DNA of 36,023 nt from Chloroflexi bacterium UBA6622 (GCA_002433065.1 DJHK01000033.1:1-36023); one strand, 5' to 3'; positions 15,010 to 24,646 are shown, numbered from the stretch's first letter. Notes: generated from the letters alone by a model not told the origin. Program-made: numbers and translations.

Positions 15010-15729
15010 GTGACTCGAGTCGGATTGCTCGTGCCGTCGGTCAATACAGTCGTCGAACCAGAGTTCTGGAGCCTCGTGCCGACCACGGCAACAGTGCACG
15101 CCGCTCGAATGCGAAATTCGACATGCGGGGTTGAAGACTCACTTCGAATGCTCGCCCATGCCGAGCGGGCCGCCGACGAACTTGGGAGCGCGAATATTGA
15201 CATTCTGGTGTTCGCGTGCACCGCGAGCAGCTTTGTTCAAGGGATCGACGGAGAACAACAACTACGCCGACAAATTGAGACCGCAGCCAATGCGCCCGCC
15301 GTAACAACCTCTGGTGCAGTAATAGAAAGCTTGCATGCGATCGGAGCCGAACATGTCTCGCTCTATACCCCATATCCAGACGAGCTCAACCACCACGAAA
15401 CACAGTTCCTGGAAGAGCATGGGTTTGAAACGGTCAGCGCTCACGGTCTTGGCATCGAGGAAGCCGTACAAATAGCTGCAGTGACCTCGCACACGATGCT
15501 TGAGCTAATCGCAGCACATCCTCCCCCCCCGCAAGCCACGGCGATTTTCCTGTCATGCACAAACCTTGCGACCCTTAAGGTCATTCGAACTATTGAACAC
15601 ACGTATAACTTGCCTGTCGTCAGTAGCAACAGCGCCACATTTTTCGCTGTTGCCCGCCGCTTGAAATGGCCGTTACCTCCCCCGCTCGGTCACATTAGCC
15701 GGACCTATAGCTCCAAGGCTTTCCAATAA
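15010..15729 (+). CDS. Maleate isomerase / Asp-Glu racemase superfamily enzyme
   Basis: This 239-residue protein has the two-Cys active site of the Asp/Glu racemase superfamily: Cys70 in VFACTASSF and Cys183 in FLSCTNLAT, with Asn12 in VPSVNTVVEPEF. The VPSxNTVVE start and SCTNL second motif fit maleate cis-trans isomerase and arylmalonate decarboxylase relatives best; hydantoin racemases are a more distant alternative. The frame is open further upstream, but GGAGGT (14997-15002) 7 bases before the GTG at 15010 decides the start. It is the first gene of a plus-strand operon with the hydantoinase/oxoprolinase subunits (5-base gap to the A subunit), so it may interconvert the acid or amide that they use or make. 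Confidence 0.85.
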   Translation: MTRVGLLVPSVNTVVEPEFWSLVPTTATVHAARMRNSTCGVEDSLRMLAHAERAADELGSANIDILVFACTASSFVQGIDGEQQLRRQIETAANAPAVTTSGAVIESLHAIGAEHVSLYTPYPDELNHHETQFLEEHGFETVSAHGLGIEEAVQIAAVTSHTMLELIAAHPPPPQATAIFLSCTNLATLKVIRTIEHTYNLPVVSSNSATFFAVARRLKWPLPPPLGHISRTYSSKAFQ

Positions 15730-15734
15730 CACGC

Positions 15735-17816
15735 ATGCCCCGTATAGACACAGCCACTCATGACCTCCGTCTGGCTGCCGACGTCGGCGGCACATTTACT
15801 GACGTAGTCGCGGTTGACAGCACCGGGCACGTGACTCGGCATAAAACACTTTCGACCCCGTCAGCCTTTGAGACAGGCGTCGTAGTCGGGCTCGAAGCCT
15901 GTATCAACGGACACTTCGACAGGATCTGCACCCTGCTGCATGCCAGTACCGTGGCCACAAACGCGATCCTCGAACGTCGTGGGCCCCGCACAGGCCTACT
16001 GACAACCGAAGGGTTCCGAGATGTTCTTGAAATTGGTCGCCTGCGTTATCCACGCCTGTACGATCTCCAATGGTCTCGCTCCGAGCCTCTCGTCGATCGG
16101 CAGCATCGATTAGGTGTGTCGGAACGAATCTCCAGCAACGGCGCCGTCGTCCAGCCCCTTGATCAGCGTCAACTTGAACACTCGATCGATGTATTAATCG
16201 CAAGCAAGATTGAAGCCGTAGCGATCTGCTTGATCAACGCGTACGTCAATGATCAACACGAAAAATCCATTGCTGCGATCGTTAGAAAAAAAATGCCTGA
16301 CGTCGCCATTTCTGAGAGCGCAGATATCCTGCCGCTGATTGGCGAATACGACCGGACAAGCACGACCGTCATTAACGCGTTTCTGCAACCAGTCGTCGGT
16401 GCCTACCTCCGACGCCTTGATACTGCGCTTCGATCTCGCAACACAGACGCCGCGCTCTTAATGTTGCAATCGAGTGGCGGAGTCATTCCGGCCACCACCG
16501 CTGCCCAACGTCCCGCATTTGTCCTTGAGTCAGGACCAACGGCAGGCGTGATGAGCGCTGCCCAACTGGCCCGTGATCTTGACCTGCCCCACGTCCTTGC
16601 CTTCGATATGGGCGGGACCACCGCAAAAGCCGCGGTGATCAAGCACGGTGAACCTGCATTCACACCGGAACTGGAAGTCGGGGCTGGGATGAGTTCGAGT
16701 TCTCGGCTCACACGAGGAGCCGGCTATCTTCTACGAACACCTTCTATCGATCTGGTTGAAATCGGCGCCGGTGGTGGCAGCATCGCAACCGTAGATGAAG
16801 CTGGGGGCATCTCTGTAGGCCCTGCGAGCGCTGGCGCCGATCCTGGCCCAGCCTGTTACGGTCTCGGTGGCCGTAATGCGACGCTTACCGACGCGACTGT
16901 CGTCCTCGGCCATATCAACCCAGCCTCTCTACTCGGATCATCGATGACCCTCGATGCACGCGCAGCCGAGCGAGTCGTTGAGAAAAAAATTGCCAGACCG
17001 CTCGGGACGAGCCTCATCGAGGCCGCAGATGCGGTCCATCGCATAGCCGCTGCTGAGCTTGCCCGCGCTATGCGCGCTGTCACGAGTGAGCGAGGTATCG
17101 ACCCTAAAATGTTTACGCTTATCGCGTTTGGCGGCGGCGGGCCAGGCATGGCCGCTGCTTTAGCCAATACGCTGAACGTCCAACGCGTAGTGATTCCCCC
17201 AGGCCCTGGCGTCTTTAGCGCCACCGGCCTTCTCGGTGCCGACCTACGGTGGATGTCCACTCAATCAACCCAGATCAACCTCACCTCGCCAGACGCCGTA
17301 CGGTGTCTGGCTACAGAACTCAAAAAGCTACAGGCCCGATGTGCCTCCCTCGCCAAGACAGGCGGCTTCCACCAGCGTGACCTTAGCTTCGAGATGGTGG
17401 CTGACTGTCGTTATTTCGGGCAATCCTTCGAACTCGGGGTACCAATCCCTCCGGGTCGCGTCACGAGACGGTCGGTGTCCGAAATCTGCACTTGTTTCGA
17501 GTCCCTTCACCTGGACATGTACGGACATCGAGATCCTGACGGACGAATTTTCGCCGCCGCACTCAGGGTGACAGCCGTACACCCGTCCAGTCCGGTCCGG
17601 ATGACTGAAGCCCTGGCGACTTCACGGCACATTAAGCATCGAAAAGCGTGGTTCAACGGTACCTGGCAGCGCACACCTATTCTTCGTCGAGGCGACGTCC
17701 GTGTTGTCGACGGTCCAGCTATTGTTGAGGACTACGATGCCACGACAGTCGTCCCGCCAGGGTGGAAATGCTCACGACAAGACCTCGGCGGCCTAGTACT
17801 TGAGCACACGTCATGA
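15735..17816 (+). CDS. hyuA: Hydantoinase/oxoprolinase subunit A (HyuA family)
   Basis: This 693-residue ATP-dependent amidohydrolase subunit belongs to the family of N-methylhydantoinase A, 5-oxoprolinase and acetone carboxylase beta. The N-terminal domain opens with LAADVGGTFTDVVAVD, an ASKHA phosphate-binding turn, followed by HASTVATNAILERRG and LLTTEGFRDVLEIGR. The central domain has LESGPTAGVMSA and a second ATP-binding motif AFDMGGTTAKA, then SAGADPGPACYGLGG and the FGGGGPGMA segment. The C-terminal domain fits. Length is normal. It acts as a complex with the B subunit encoded directly after it; the ends overlap by ATGA. The reaction type (ATP-driven opening of a cyclic amide, or ATP-driven carboxylation) cannot be told from the sequence. 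Confidence 0.92.
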   Translation: MPRIDTATHDLRLAADVGGTFTDVVAVDSTGHVTRHKTLSTPSAFETGVVVGLEACINGHFDRICTLLHASTVATNAILERRGPRTGLLTTEGFRDVLEIGRLRYPRLYDLQWSRSEPLVDRQHRLGVSERISSNGAVVQPLDQRQLEHSIDVLIASKIEAVAICLINAYVNDQHEKSIAAIVRKKMPDVAISESADILPLIGEYDRTSTTVINAFLQPVVGAYLRRLDTALRSRNTDAALLMLQSSGGVIPATTAAQRPAFVLESGPTAGVMSAAQLARDLDLPHVLAFDMGGTTAKAAVIKHGEPAFTPELEVGAGMSSSSRLTRGAGYLLRTPSIDLVEIGAGGGSIATVDEAGGISVGPASAGADPGPACYGLGGRNATLTDATVVLGHINPASLLGSSMTLDARAAERVVEKKIARPLGTSLIEAADAVHRIAAAELARAMRAVTSERGIDPKMFTLIAFGGGGPGMAAALANTLNVQRVVIPPGPGVFSATGLLGADLRWMSTQSTQINLTSPDAVRCLATELKKLQARCASLAKTGGFHQRDLSFEMVADCRYFGQSFELGVPIPPGRVTRRSVSEICTCFESLHLDMYGHRDPDGRIFAAALRVTAVHPSSPVRMTEALATSRHIKHRKAWFNGTWQRTPILRRGDVRVVDGPAIVEDYDATTVVPPGWKCSRQDLGGLVLEHTS

Positions 17817-19447
17817 CAGGTCATGCCGAAGCCCCACGTTCCGTTGATCGGGAAATATTTCGCCACGCAGTGTCATCGTTAGTCGATGAAATGGCTGTAG
17901 CTCTTATTCGAACCGCACGTTCCACCAACTTAAAGAATTCCATGGATCTCTCTGCAGCCCTCTGTGATCCGCAAGGACGGTTAATCGCACAGGGCCTAAC
18001 GCTCCCCCTGCACCTCGGATCCGTTCCTCACGCGATGCGAGCCTTTCTCGATCGCTTTGGTGAGGAACTCCAGCCTGGGGATGTGTATGTGCTTAACGAT
18101 CCTTATGCAGGAGGAACCCACCTCCCAGACATGTATGTCACACAACCTGTTTTCCGCGACCAACACCTCCTCGGGCATGTCCTTACCATCGCCCACCACG
18201 CGGACATTGGAGGTAAAACCGCTGGTGGAAACGGATGTGATGCCACAGAAATCTTCCAAGAAGGCTTGTGCCTTCCTCCTGTCCGTCTCATGGCTGGAGG
18301 GGATCACGTCACGCATGTGTGGCAACTAATCGAACGTAACGTACGAGTACCGGTTCAAGTTCTGGGCGATCTGCGCGCACAACTTGCCGCCGGTCATGTC
18401 GGTGCACAGAGTCTCCTCACGCTTACTGAGGACTTTGGCCCACACCAGTTCGCGTCCCTCAGTCAGGCTGTATTGGACTATGCCGAAGCACGAGCCCGAG
18501 CGGCTATTCGTGAAATTCCAGATGGCGTTTATGAATTCACCGATCACCTAGACGACGATGGGATCGATCCAGACCCAATCCCCATTCAGGTAGCCCTAAG
18601 AATCCGAGGTGACCGACTGACGGTGGACTTCACCGGTTCCGGACGGCAGGTTCGTGGTGCAATCAACAACCCTCTCCCGTTCACCCAATCTGCCGCTTAC
18701 GCATGCATACGCTGCGTCATGCCTCCCGACATTCCCAACAATGAGGGCTACTTCCGTCCAATCCATATCGTCGCTCCTCCAGGCTCCATCGTTAACCCAA
18801 CCCGACCTGCAGCGGTCGCCGCACGGGGACTTGCCGGATTTCGGATCGCGAACACCGTGATGGGCGCCTTGGCCCAAGCATTGCCCGACAAGGTGCCCGC
18901 GGCCGAAAGCGGCGGTGACACCGGAGTCAGCATCGCTGGATACGACGGGAACTCCCCCTTCGTACTTCTTGAATTTCTTTTTGCCTCGTGGGGAGGCCGT
19001 CCTTTCGCAGACGGCGTTGACGGTGCCTCAAGCATCGTCGTCAATTTCTCGAACAATCCCGCAGAAGTCATCGAGTCTGAGTTGCCCATCGCAATTGATC
19101 GCTACGAATTCGTCCCCGACAGTGGTGGGTCCGGACAGTTCCGAGGAGGCTTAGCAATTGAGCGACACTATCGACTGCTCGCCGATCAAGCCACGCTTCA
19201 ATTGCGCTCTGACCGTCAAAAGACAGGACCCTATGGCCTCAACGGCGGCCTGCCAGGAGTGCCCTCTCGAAACACGTTAGTACGCAACGGGCGTCGAATA
19301 GATCTTGCTAGCAAGACCACAACCGTGATGCTTCGGGGAGACCGCTTTGAACACCAAACTGCAGGGGCCGGTGGTTGGGGTCCGCCCCACCGTCGATCGA
19401 CGTCCGCCCGTCAACGTGATCTCGAAACCGGCAAAGTCACCAGCTAG
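17813..19447 (+). CDS. hyuB: Hydantoinase/oxoprolinase subunit B (HyuB family)
   Basis: This 544-residue partner of the A subunit has the family's usual length. Recognisable segments are REIFRHAVSSLVDEMAVAL, SMDLSAALCDPQGRLIAQG, the metal/active-site region DVYVLNDPYAGGTHLPDM and IAHHADIGGKTAGGN, VDFTGSGRQVRGAINNP, and near the end SGGSGQFRGGLAIERHY and TAGAGGWGPP, the usual C-terminal signature. The conserved His/Asp residues of DPYAGGTHLPD and AHHADIGG are present, so the subunit looks active. It overlaps hyuA by four bases, as normal for the pair. The small membrane-protein gene starts 9 bases after its stop. Confidence 0.93.
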   Translation: MTGHAEAPRSVDREIFRHAVSSLVDEMAVALIRTARSTNLKNSMDLSAALCDPQGRLIAQGLTLPLHLGSVPHAMRAFLDRFGEELQPGDVYVLNDPYAGGTHLPDMYVTQPVFRDQHLLGHVLTIAHHADIGGKTAGGNGCDATEIFQEGLCLPPVRLMAGGDHVTHVWQLIERNVRVPVQVLGDLRAQLAAGHVGAQSLLTLTEDFGPHQFASLSQAVLDYAEARARAAIREIPDGVYEFTDHLDDDGIDPDPIPIQVALRIRGDRLTVDFTGSGRQVRGAINNPLPFTQSAAYACIRCVMPPDIPNNEGYFRPIHIVAPPGSIVNPTRPAAVAARGLAGFRIANTVMGALAQALPDKVPAAESGGDTGVSIAGYDGNSPFVLLEFLFASWGGRPFADGVDGASSIVVNFSNNPAEVIESELPIAIDRYEFVPDSGGSGQFRGGLAIERHYRLLADQATLQLRSDRQKTGPYGLNGGLPGVPSRNTLVRNGRRIDLASKTTTVMLRGDRFEHQTAGAGGWGPPHRRSTSARQRDLETGKVTS

Positions 19448-19456
19448 AAGGTCAAG

Positions 19457-19975
19457 ATGATGACCCCAGAACACCGAGGTATCAGGAAAGCACGAATCTT
19501 TCGAGTCATGGCTATCGCCTCCCTTACAGCAATAACCTTCGGCATATGTACAGGTGTCCTCACCGATGCAATCGACACCCCCTTCTTCCGAAGACTTTCG
19601 CCAACCCACGGAATCGACTACCCGATCTGGATTATTAACTCCTCCCTTGTCGGGATATTGACAGGGGCCAGCTACTACGCCCGACAGAACCATCACATAC
19701 ATAGCAACGTAATTGTCCCGGGCGGTTTTCTGGCGACGTTTGCTCTTTCATGCCCCCTGTGTAACGGCCTAATCGTTGGTATGTTCGGGTCCGCTATTGC
19801 AGCAACTATCGTCGACCCTGCCCGACCATTTGTCGGTGCTTTCGTCGCCATACTTATGTTCGTGCAGCTATGTCGACACCTCCATGGAATACATGTCAAC
19901 TGTAAGAAGTGCGCTGGTCACCAAGCCGTGGAAAATCCAGACGGATCAATACCTATCAGGCCAACAACAGTATGA
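19457..19975 (+). CDS. Small Cys-rich membrane protein of unknown function
   Basis: I do not recognise this 172-residue protein. It has about four hydrophobic segments: residues 15-36, 54-75, 84-117 and 122-139. The third contains SCPLCNGLIVG, and the C-terminal tail after the fourth has CRHLHGIHVNCKKCAGHQ, so two CxxC pairs and several His residues could bind metal or form redox disulfides. The CPLC pair inside a membrane segment recalls VKOR-like or mercury/heavy-metal membrane proteins, but no diagnostic motif supports either. It starts 9 bases after hyuB with a purine-rich AAGGTCAAG before the ATG, so it belongs to that operon by position. Its last 30 bases overlap the convergent acetyltransferase gene. 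Confidence 0.7.
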   Translation: MMTPEHRGIRKARIFRVMAIASLTAITFGICTGVLTDAIDTPFFRRLSPTHGIDYPIWIINSSLVGILTGASYYARQNHHIHSNVIVPGGFLATFALSCPLCNGLIVGMFGSAIAATIVDPARPFVGAFVAILMFVQLCRHLHGIHVNCKKCAGHQAVENPDGSIPIRPTTV

Positions 19976-21103
19976 ATCCATCTGCGGGAACAAGACATCA
20001 AGCATCTCAGCATCCCGCCTGGACAAACGAACGCCGTGAACAGCTCGCAGTTCGGTAGCACTTCGATATCCAAAAATGATTTCCGCCAGTCTGGACGTCT
20101 GGAGACGGACAACCTGAGGAAGGCCATGCCCACCAAGCATTAGGTAGCCCACACCATGTTCGGTCCGAACTGCAACCCGCTCAGGTCTAGACGGGTCAAG
20201 TAGGGCCGCCTGCTGGCCAACATACGAGTCCAGAGCCTTCAGTACTGCGTGTGGATCAGAGATACGAACCATCTGTGCTTGCCCTACCGGGCGTACAACG
20301 TTGACCGTGGTCTCATGATTCGCCAAGTAACGACCCACCGTTCCTTCAGGATGCAAGTGGAAGGTGATCCCGGCGACACGGCGCTTGACCGCTACATCGG
20401 CTATCGCCGAGACAAGCGAGGCCGCGGCCCTATAAGAATCCGCATGGGCATCAGCAACCGAAATCTCGCACACCCCCATCTCTTGCGTGGCTGAGTGAGC
20501 CACGGACTCACCGTCGCAGGTGCAATATCCGACCACACGACCCCGAGAGTCAGCGACAACCAATGACCACGTCTTAAGCCGCCCAAAGTAGGTGCCTTGC
20601 CGAGGCCCAGGCCATCGATCAGGGACGCGTACTCGTGAACCGTTCACCGAGGACGTCGCCCGGTTATACACCCGAGCCATAGCCGGCCAATCGCCCTCGT
20701 CAGCCAGTCGCACAGAGTGACTGGAGATGGCCAACTTAGCCACACCAGTAGCGATTGTGATGGTTATCTCAGGCATGACCGTCGCATAGCCCCACCGGTG
20801 ATAAAGGTCAGGGACCCCCCCGTATAACGTTGACATCATCAGCCTCCGGGCCTCAGACCGACGCAATGCCGCCTCCAACATGAAACGCATATGACCTTGC
20901 TTTTGATGGGCATCAGCCGTGTGAACACCAACGACACCAAGGCTGGTGAGTTCCGCCCCATGAAGCCGATGAGCTACATCAACCGTCTGCATCCAACTCA
21001 CAAGCTCATCGCCGACATGTACTTGCACCTCTTCCCAGGGTCGACCAAGCTCATGAGGCTCGAATCGAATAGTCCGGGCATGCACTGAACTAAATCGAGC
21101 CAC
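19946..21103 (-). CDS. Eis-like GNAT N-acetyltransferase
   Basis: This 385-residue protein has the layout of the Eis family: an N-terminal GNAT domain with the acetyl-CoA segment GVVGVHTADAHQKQGHM, the LYGGVPDLYHRWGYA motif (usual form S-x-L-Y-x-x-x-x-x-Y-x-x-x-G-Y), a second GNAT-like region, and a C-terminal SCP2-like domain. Characterised Eis proteins acetylate amine groups of aminoglycosides or proteins; here only the fold can be claimed. The GTG at 21103 overlaps the end of gltX by 14 bases; a second GTG at 21085 (HARTIRF) would remove the overlap. It converges with the small membrane-protein gene at its 3' end. Confidence 0.82.
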   Translation of the reverse strand: MARFSSVHARTIRFEPHELGRPWEEVQVHVGDELVSWMQTVDVAHRLHGAELTSLGVVGVHTADAHQKQGHMRFMLEAALRRSEARRLMMSTLYGGVPDLYHRWGYATVMPEITITIATGVAKLAISSHSVRLADEGDWPAMARVYNRATSSVNGSRVRVPDRWPGPRQGTYFGRLKTWSLVVADSRGRVVGYCTCDGESVAHSATQEMGVCEISVADAHADSYRAAASLVSAIADVAVKRRVAGITFHLHPEGTVGRYLANHETTVNVVRPVGQAQMVRISDPHAVLKALDSYVGQQAALLDPSRPERVAVRTEHGVGYLMLGGHGLPQVVRLQTSRLAEIIFGYRSATELRAVHGVRLSRRDAEMLDVLFPQMDSYCCWPDRY

Positions 21104-22565
21104 CCGTCAAGGCAGCAAGATTCTTCACGGCACGTTGGATTCGCACCTGGCAACGATCGCGTCCGAGAACCTCCATCGTGGCAAAGAGCGGTGGGGTCGC
21201 CCGTCGTCCGGTCACAGCAACGCGAACAGGCATAAACAAGTCGCCCGCCTTCCAACCTAACTGGCCAGCAAGTTCACGCATCTGCTGCTCAAGTGTCGCG
21301 TCATCATAGGATTCCGCCTGAGCAATGAGTTCGCTGACACGTACCAAGGCCTGCGCAGTCTCCGACGGGTCGTGCTTCGTAAATTTGGCTTGCCGCATAT
21401 CAGGATTGAGATCCTGGTCGAAGAAAAAGTCCATCAACTCTGCCGTCTTGTTGAGATGAGATAGGCGCTCCTGTTCGAGCGCAAGTGCCGCAGCAAAGTA
21501 GTCATGATCAGCCGGGCCGATCGTTAAACCATCTGCAGCCGCATATGGCAGCGCCCGCGCGGCAAGATCATCTATGTCCAAGCCACGTATCCACACGCCA
21601 TTGAAGTGATCAAGGCGTTGCGTATCAAATACAGCATCGGCTCGATTCACCCGTTGGAGCGAGAATTCTTGAACCAGTTCGTCCAAGCTAAAAATCTCGC
21701 GCTCATCGACGGGTGCCCACCCGAGAAAGATCAGGAAATTGCAGAGGACTTCTGGCAGATAACCCTGTGCCCGGTAATCACCCAGCCATTGAGCCCCATC
21801 ACGTTTGGAAAATTTCTGACGCCGCTCGTTCACGACTAACGGAAGATGGCCAAAGCGGGGTGGCGCCCAATCCAACGCCTCGTACAGCAATACCTGCCGA
21901 AACGTATTCGACACGTGGTCTTTCCCTCGGATGACATGACTGATCTGCATATGGTGATCATCAACAACCACCGCCATGTTGTAGAGCGCTGATCCATCGC
22001 CACGGGCAATCACAAAATCATCAATGTCGTCTGGCCCAACGGTGATCGAACCAAGCACCAAATCATCAAAGGTGACCGCGTCGGGCTCGGACCGATACCG
22101 AACAGCTGGAACGACGCCCGCAGCCTTTCGCTCATCGATCTGAGCGTTAGTAAGCCTTCGACCGAGACCGGAGTAGCGCTGCGGTTCCCCTCGCTCACGT
22201 TGGCCCTCGCGCTCTGCAGCCCGTTCTTCAGCAGTGGTGTAATCGCGGTAAGCATGGCCATCGGCCATCAAGGCCGCGACAGCCTCGTGATGAATCTCGT
22301 GACGTTCACTCTGTCGATACGGTCCATACGGACCGCCCACGTCTGGCCCCTCATCCCACTGCAGGCCAAGCCAACGGAGGCCATCATAAATACCCGCCTC
22401 TTTTTCCATGTCACTGCGTTCCGCATCCGTGTCCTCAATACGCAGGACGAAGCTCCCGCCGGAGCGACGAGCAATCAAAAAGTTAAACAGTGCAGTACGA
22501 GCGCTTCCAACATGCAAATCGCCGGTTGGGCTCGGCGCCATACGGACTCGGAACGGTTGGCTCAT
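21090..22565 (-). CDS. gltX: Glutamyl-tRNA synthetase
   Basis: This 491-residue class I synthetase charges tRNA-Glu, and in organisms using the amidotransferase route also tRNA-Gln. The HIGH-type motif is in PSPTGDLHVGSARTALFNF (residues 11-29), the glutamyl-family RIEDTDAER follows, and the KMSKS loop reads KFSKRDGAQW. FVIARGDGSALYNMAVVVDDHHM and ISHVIRGKDHVSNTF are intact. The C-terminal anticodon-binding part ends with VRVAVTGRRATPPLFATMEVLGR. Nothing is missing. There is no Shine-Dalgarno in front of the ATG. It is preceded on the same strand, 121 bases upstream, by the TIM-barrel isomerase gene. Confidence 0.96.
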   Translation of the reverse strand: MSQPFRVRMAPSPTGDLHVGSARTALFNFLIARRSGGSFVLRIEDTDAERSDMEKEAGIYDGLRWLGLQWDEGPDVGGPYGPYRQSERHEIHHEAVAALMADGHAYRDYTTAEERAAEREGQRERGEPQRYSGLGRRLTNAQIDERKAAGVVPAVRYRSEPDAVTFDDLVLGSITVGPDDIDDFVIARGDGSALYNMAVVVDDHHMQISHVIRGKDHVSNTFRQVLLYEALDWAPPRFGHLPLVVNERRQKFSKRDGAQWLGDYRAQGYLPEVLCNFLIFLGWAPVDEREIFSLDELVQEFSLQRVNRADAVFDTQRLDHFNGVWIRGLDIDDLAARALPYAAADGLTIGPADHDYFAAALALEQERLSHLNKTAELMDFFFDQDLNPDMRQAKFTKHDPSETAQALVRVSELIAQAESYDDATLEQQMRELAGQLGWKAGDLFMPVRVAVTGRRATPPLFATMEVLGRDRCQVRIQRAVKNLAALTGGSI

Positions 22566-22686
22566 AGCACGCAGTATGTCATTGAGTCACAAGCGGGCAC
22601 ATCACTGGAGGGACCATTCTCGACAAAAACTCACGAACGATCCGACGTCACTGCTACTCGTCTGATACGCCTTAGATGTTTGTTCG

Positions 22687-23529
22687 TTATGCGTCATACA
22701 GCGCAAGGATCGTGTCCATAGCAGCAGAAAGTTCAGTAATCCACGCATCAGAACTCACTCGCGATGGCGACACCTCAGGCGTTACCCAGCCCGTATAACC
22801 AACATTTTTCAGCGATTGCATTGTCTGTGCCCAGTCCACGTCCCCATGCAGCAATTGGGTGAAGCCAAGCCACCCCCCCGGTCGAACGTTGAAATCTTTC
22901 ACGTGAACGCGAGCAATGCGCTCGGATCCAAGGGCCTGGATCCAATGGTGGGGAAAACCGAATTGCATCACATTACCGACATCGAAATACACACGTACGA
23001 ACGGACTACGGAAGCCGTCAACGAATTCAATCATGTCCCGGGGACTCAGGATCAACGCGTTCCAGACGTTCTCAACTGCAAGTGTGACACCCGCCGCCTC
23101 CGCCTGCGGAAGAAGCGTTTCAGTTGCCGAACGAGCAGCGTCCCAGACGCTCGAAAATGATGCGTCAGCAGTCACCGACCCAGGGATATAGAGCAAGGTA
23201 TCCACATCAAGATCTGCCGCGAGATCAATTGATTTCCGAACCAACTCCTGTCCCACACGCCGCGCTTCAGAATCCAAAGCTGACGGCGAATGCTGCCAGG
23301 GCACCCCGGCATTCATACAAAGAATCGGCATGCCGTCATCCGCAAGTTGTTTTAGTTCTGCCCGCTCAGCCGGTGCCGCCTGCAATGAGTATCGACCTTC
23401 GGCCGGAAGGGTTAATTCAATGCCTTCGAAGCCTCCAGCATGAGCAAGGCGAAACCGCTCGTGCATCGACACATCGGTGCCGAGGCACCCATCCCGCAGT
23501 CCTTTGTATAGCCGCGCCTCTTCCGGCAT
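22687..23529 (-). CDS. Sugar phosphate isomerase/epimerase (xylose isomerase-like TIM barrel)
   Basis: This 280-residue protein of the AP-endonuclease-2/xylose-isomerase-like family interconverts sugars or polyols in related enzymes. Metal-ligand positions are visible along the barrel: GGFEGIELTLP, VTLAVENVWNALILSP (Glu), VYFDVGNVMQFG (Asp), RVHVKDFNVRPGG (His) and the last strand GWVTPEVSPSR (Glu). The start at ATG 23529 is chosen because GAGGT lies 5 bases before it; an ATG at 23541 has none. Next to two Gfo/Idh-type genes on the same strand it looks like part of an inositol- or sugar-acid-type catabolic set. The substrate is not identifiable. Confidence 0.88.
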   Translation of the reverse strand: MPEEARLYKGLRDGCLGTDVSMHERFRLAHAGGFEGIELTLPAEGRYSLQAAPAERAELKQLADDGMPILCMNAGVPWQHSPSALDSEARRVGQELVRKSIDLAADLDVDTLLYIPGSVTADASFSSVWDAARSATETLLPQAEAAGVTLAVENVWNALILSPRDMIEFVDGFRSPFVRVYFDVGNVMQFGFPHHWIQALGSERIARVHVKDFNVRPGGWLGFTQLLHGDVDWAQTMQSLKNVGYTGWVTPEVSPSRVSSDAWITELSAAMDTILALYDA

Positions 23530-23611
23530 ATCTGACCTCATCTTGGTTGCATGGGTTCACGAGCCAATAGGATGACTAGTGATCAGAATGACAGCAACTT
23601 CGAACACCATC

Positions 23612-24646
23612 CTACGCATCTGGGTACGAAGGCACGTCCACAAACATCTGCGTCTTAGCCGATAGGTACGCTGCTTCGGTACTGGCCACACCTGCCCATC
23701 CATCTTTGCCGGTAGCACATGGCTCACGACCCTCAAAAACAGCTACAGCAAAATCACGGAGCAAGGCCTCGTTCATACTTGCAGCAAACGAGACCTCCGC
23801 GTGAGGCCTCGTTACATCTGAAGAAGTAATCTGGATCGCATGATCAGTAATATCAAATTCCAGAACCCCATGGTCACACATGATCCGACCTGTCACATCA
23901 CCCCATTTCCGCCAGGTTGTCGGACGATTCCAACTTGGATCACACGTCCCTATAGCACCTGACGCAAACACCTCAATTAGGAGACCCGTATCTTCCACCG
24001 GAATGTCTCGCATCAAGGTGTCGGCCTCACAATAGACCTGTTGCACTTCCGATCCGCTGAACCAACGCATTAAATCCGTGGCATGCACGATGTGATCACG
24101 AATTGCCCCACCGCCAGATTTCGCTGGGTCGATAAACCACCCGCGAGGTCTAGCCCCAAGCACATTTGTCATCGACATCGAGTGAACTTTTCCCAACTCG
24201 CCTCGAGCCAGACGCGCCCGTACATCCCAGACTTGAGGCGCATGGCGCACGGGATAGGCGGTCGCAAGTGTCACACCAGATTCGGCACATTTTTGAACCA
24301 TAGCGGTCGCATCGCTCAGACTCGTCGCCAGCGGCTTTTCACACAGCACATGCTTCCCAGCATCAGCCGCCAGCATGACTAAATCGTGATGCATGACGTT
24401 AGCCGAGCAAATAGAAACCGCGTCGACGTCATCACACGAAATTAACTCCTCATGATTAGAAAACACACGGACGGAATCCCTAACACCAAACTCGTCCAAC
24501 ATGGCCTCAGCACGAACGCGTTGCTCGTGGTTGGGCTCGGAGATAGCAACAAGTTCAAGGTCAGGAATCGAAAGCATCGCCCGGAGATAGCTATATTGAT
24601 GGCCGTGATCGAAGCTGATCGCTGCAATACGCACGGGTTTAATCAC
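23612..24646 (-). CDS. Gfo/Idh/MocA family oxidoreductase
   Basis: This 344-residue NAD(P)-dependent dehydrogenase of sugars, inositols or related polyols has its Rossmann half starting with VRIAAISFDHGHQ. The glycine motif is relaxed (no clear GxGxxG), which is common in one branch of the family. SICSANVMHHDLVMLAADAGKHVLCEKPLA holds the family signature with the catalytic-region Lys of EKP. The C-terminal beta-sheet domain contains GGGAIRDHIVHATDLMRWFSG with Asp/His positions matching the active site (D-x-x-x-H-x-x-D). It starts with GTG and overlaps the upstream degenerate homologue by GTGA, so the pair is co-translated. Confidence 0.9.
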   Translation of the reverse strand: MIKPVRIAAISFDHGHQYSYLRAMLSIPDLELVAISEPNHEQRVRAEAMLDEFGVRDSVRVFSNHEELISCDDVDAVSICSANVMHHDLVMLAADAGKHVLCEKPLATSLSDATAMVQKCAESGVTLATAYPVRHAPQVWDVRARLARGELGKVHSMSMTNVLGARPRGWFIDPAKSGGGAIRDHIVHATDLMRWFSGSEVQQVYCEADTLMRDIPVEDTGLLIEVFASGAIGTCDPSWNRPTTWRKWGDVTGRIMCDHGVLEFDITDHAIQITSSDVTRPHAEVSFAASMNEALLRDFAVAVFEGREPCATGKDGWAGVASTEAAYLSAKTQMFVDVPSYPDA

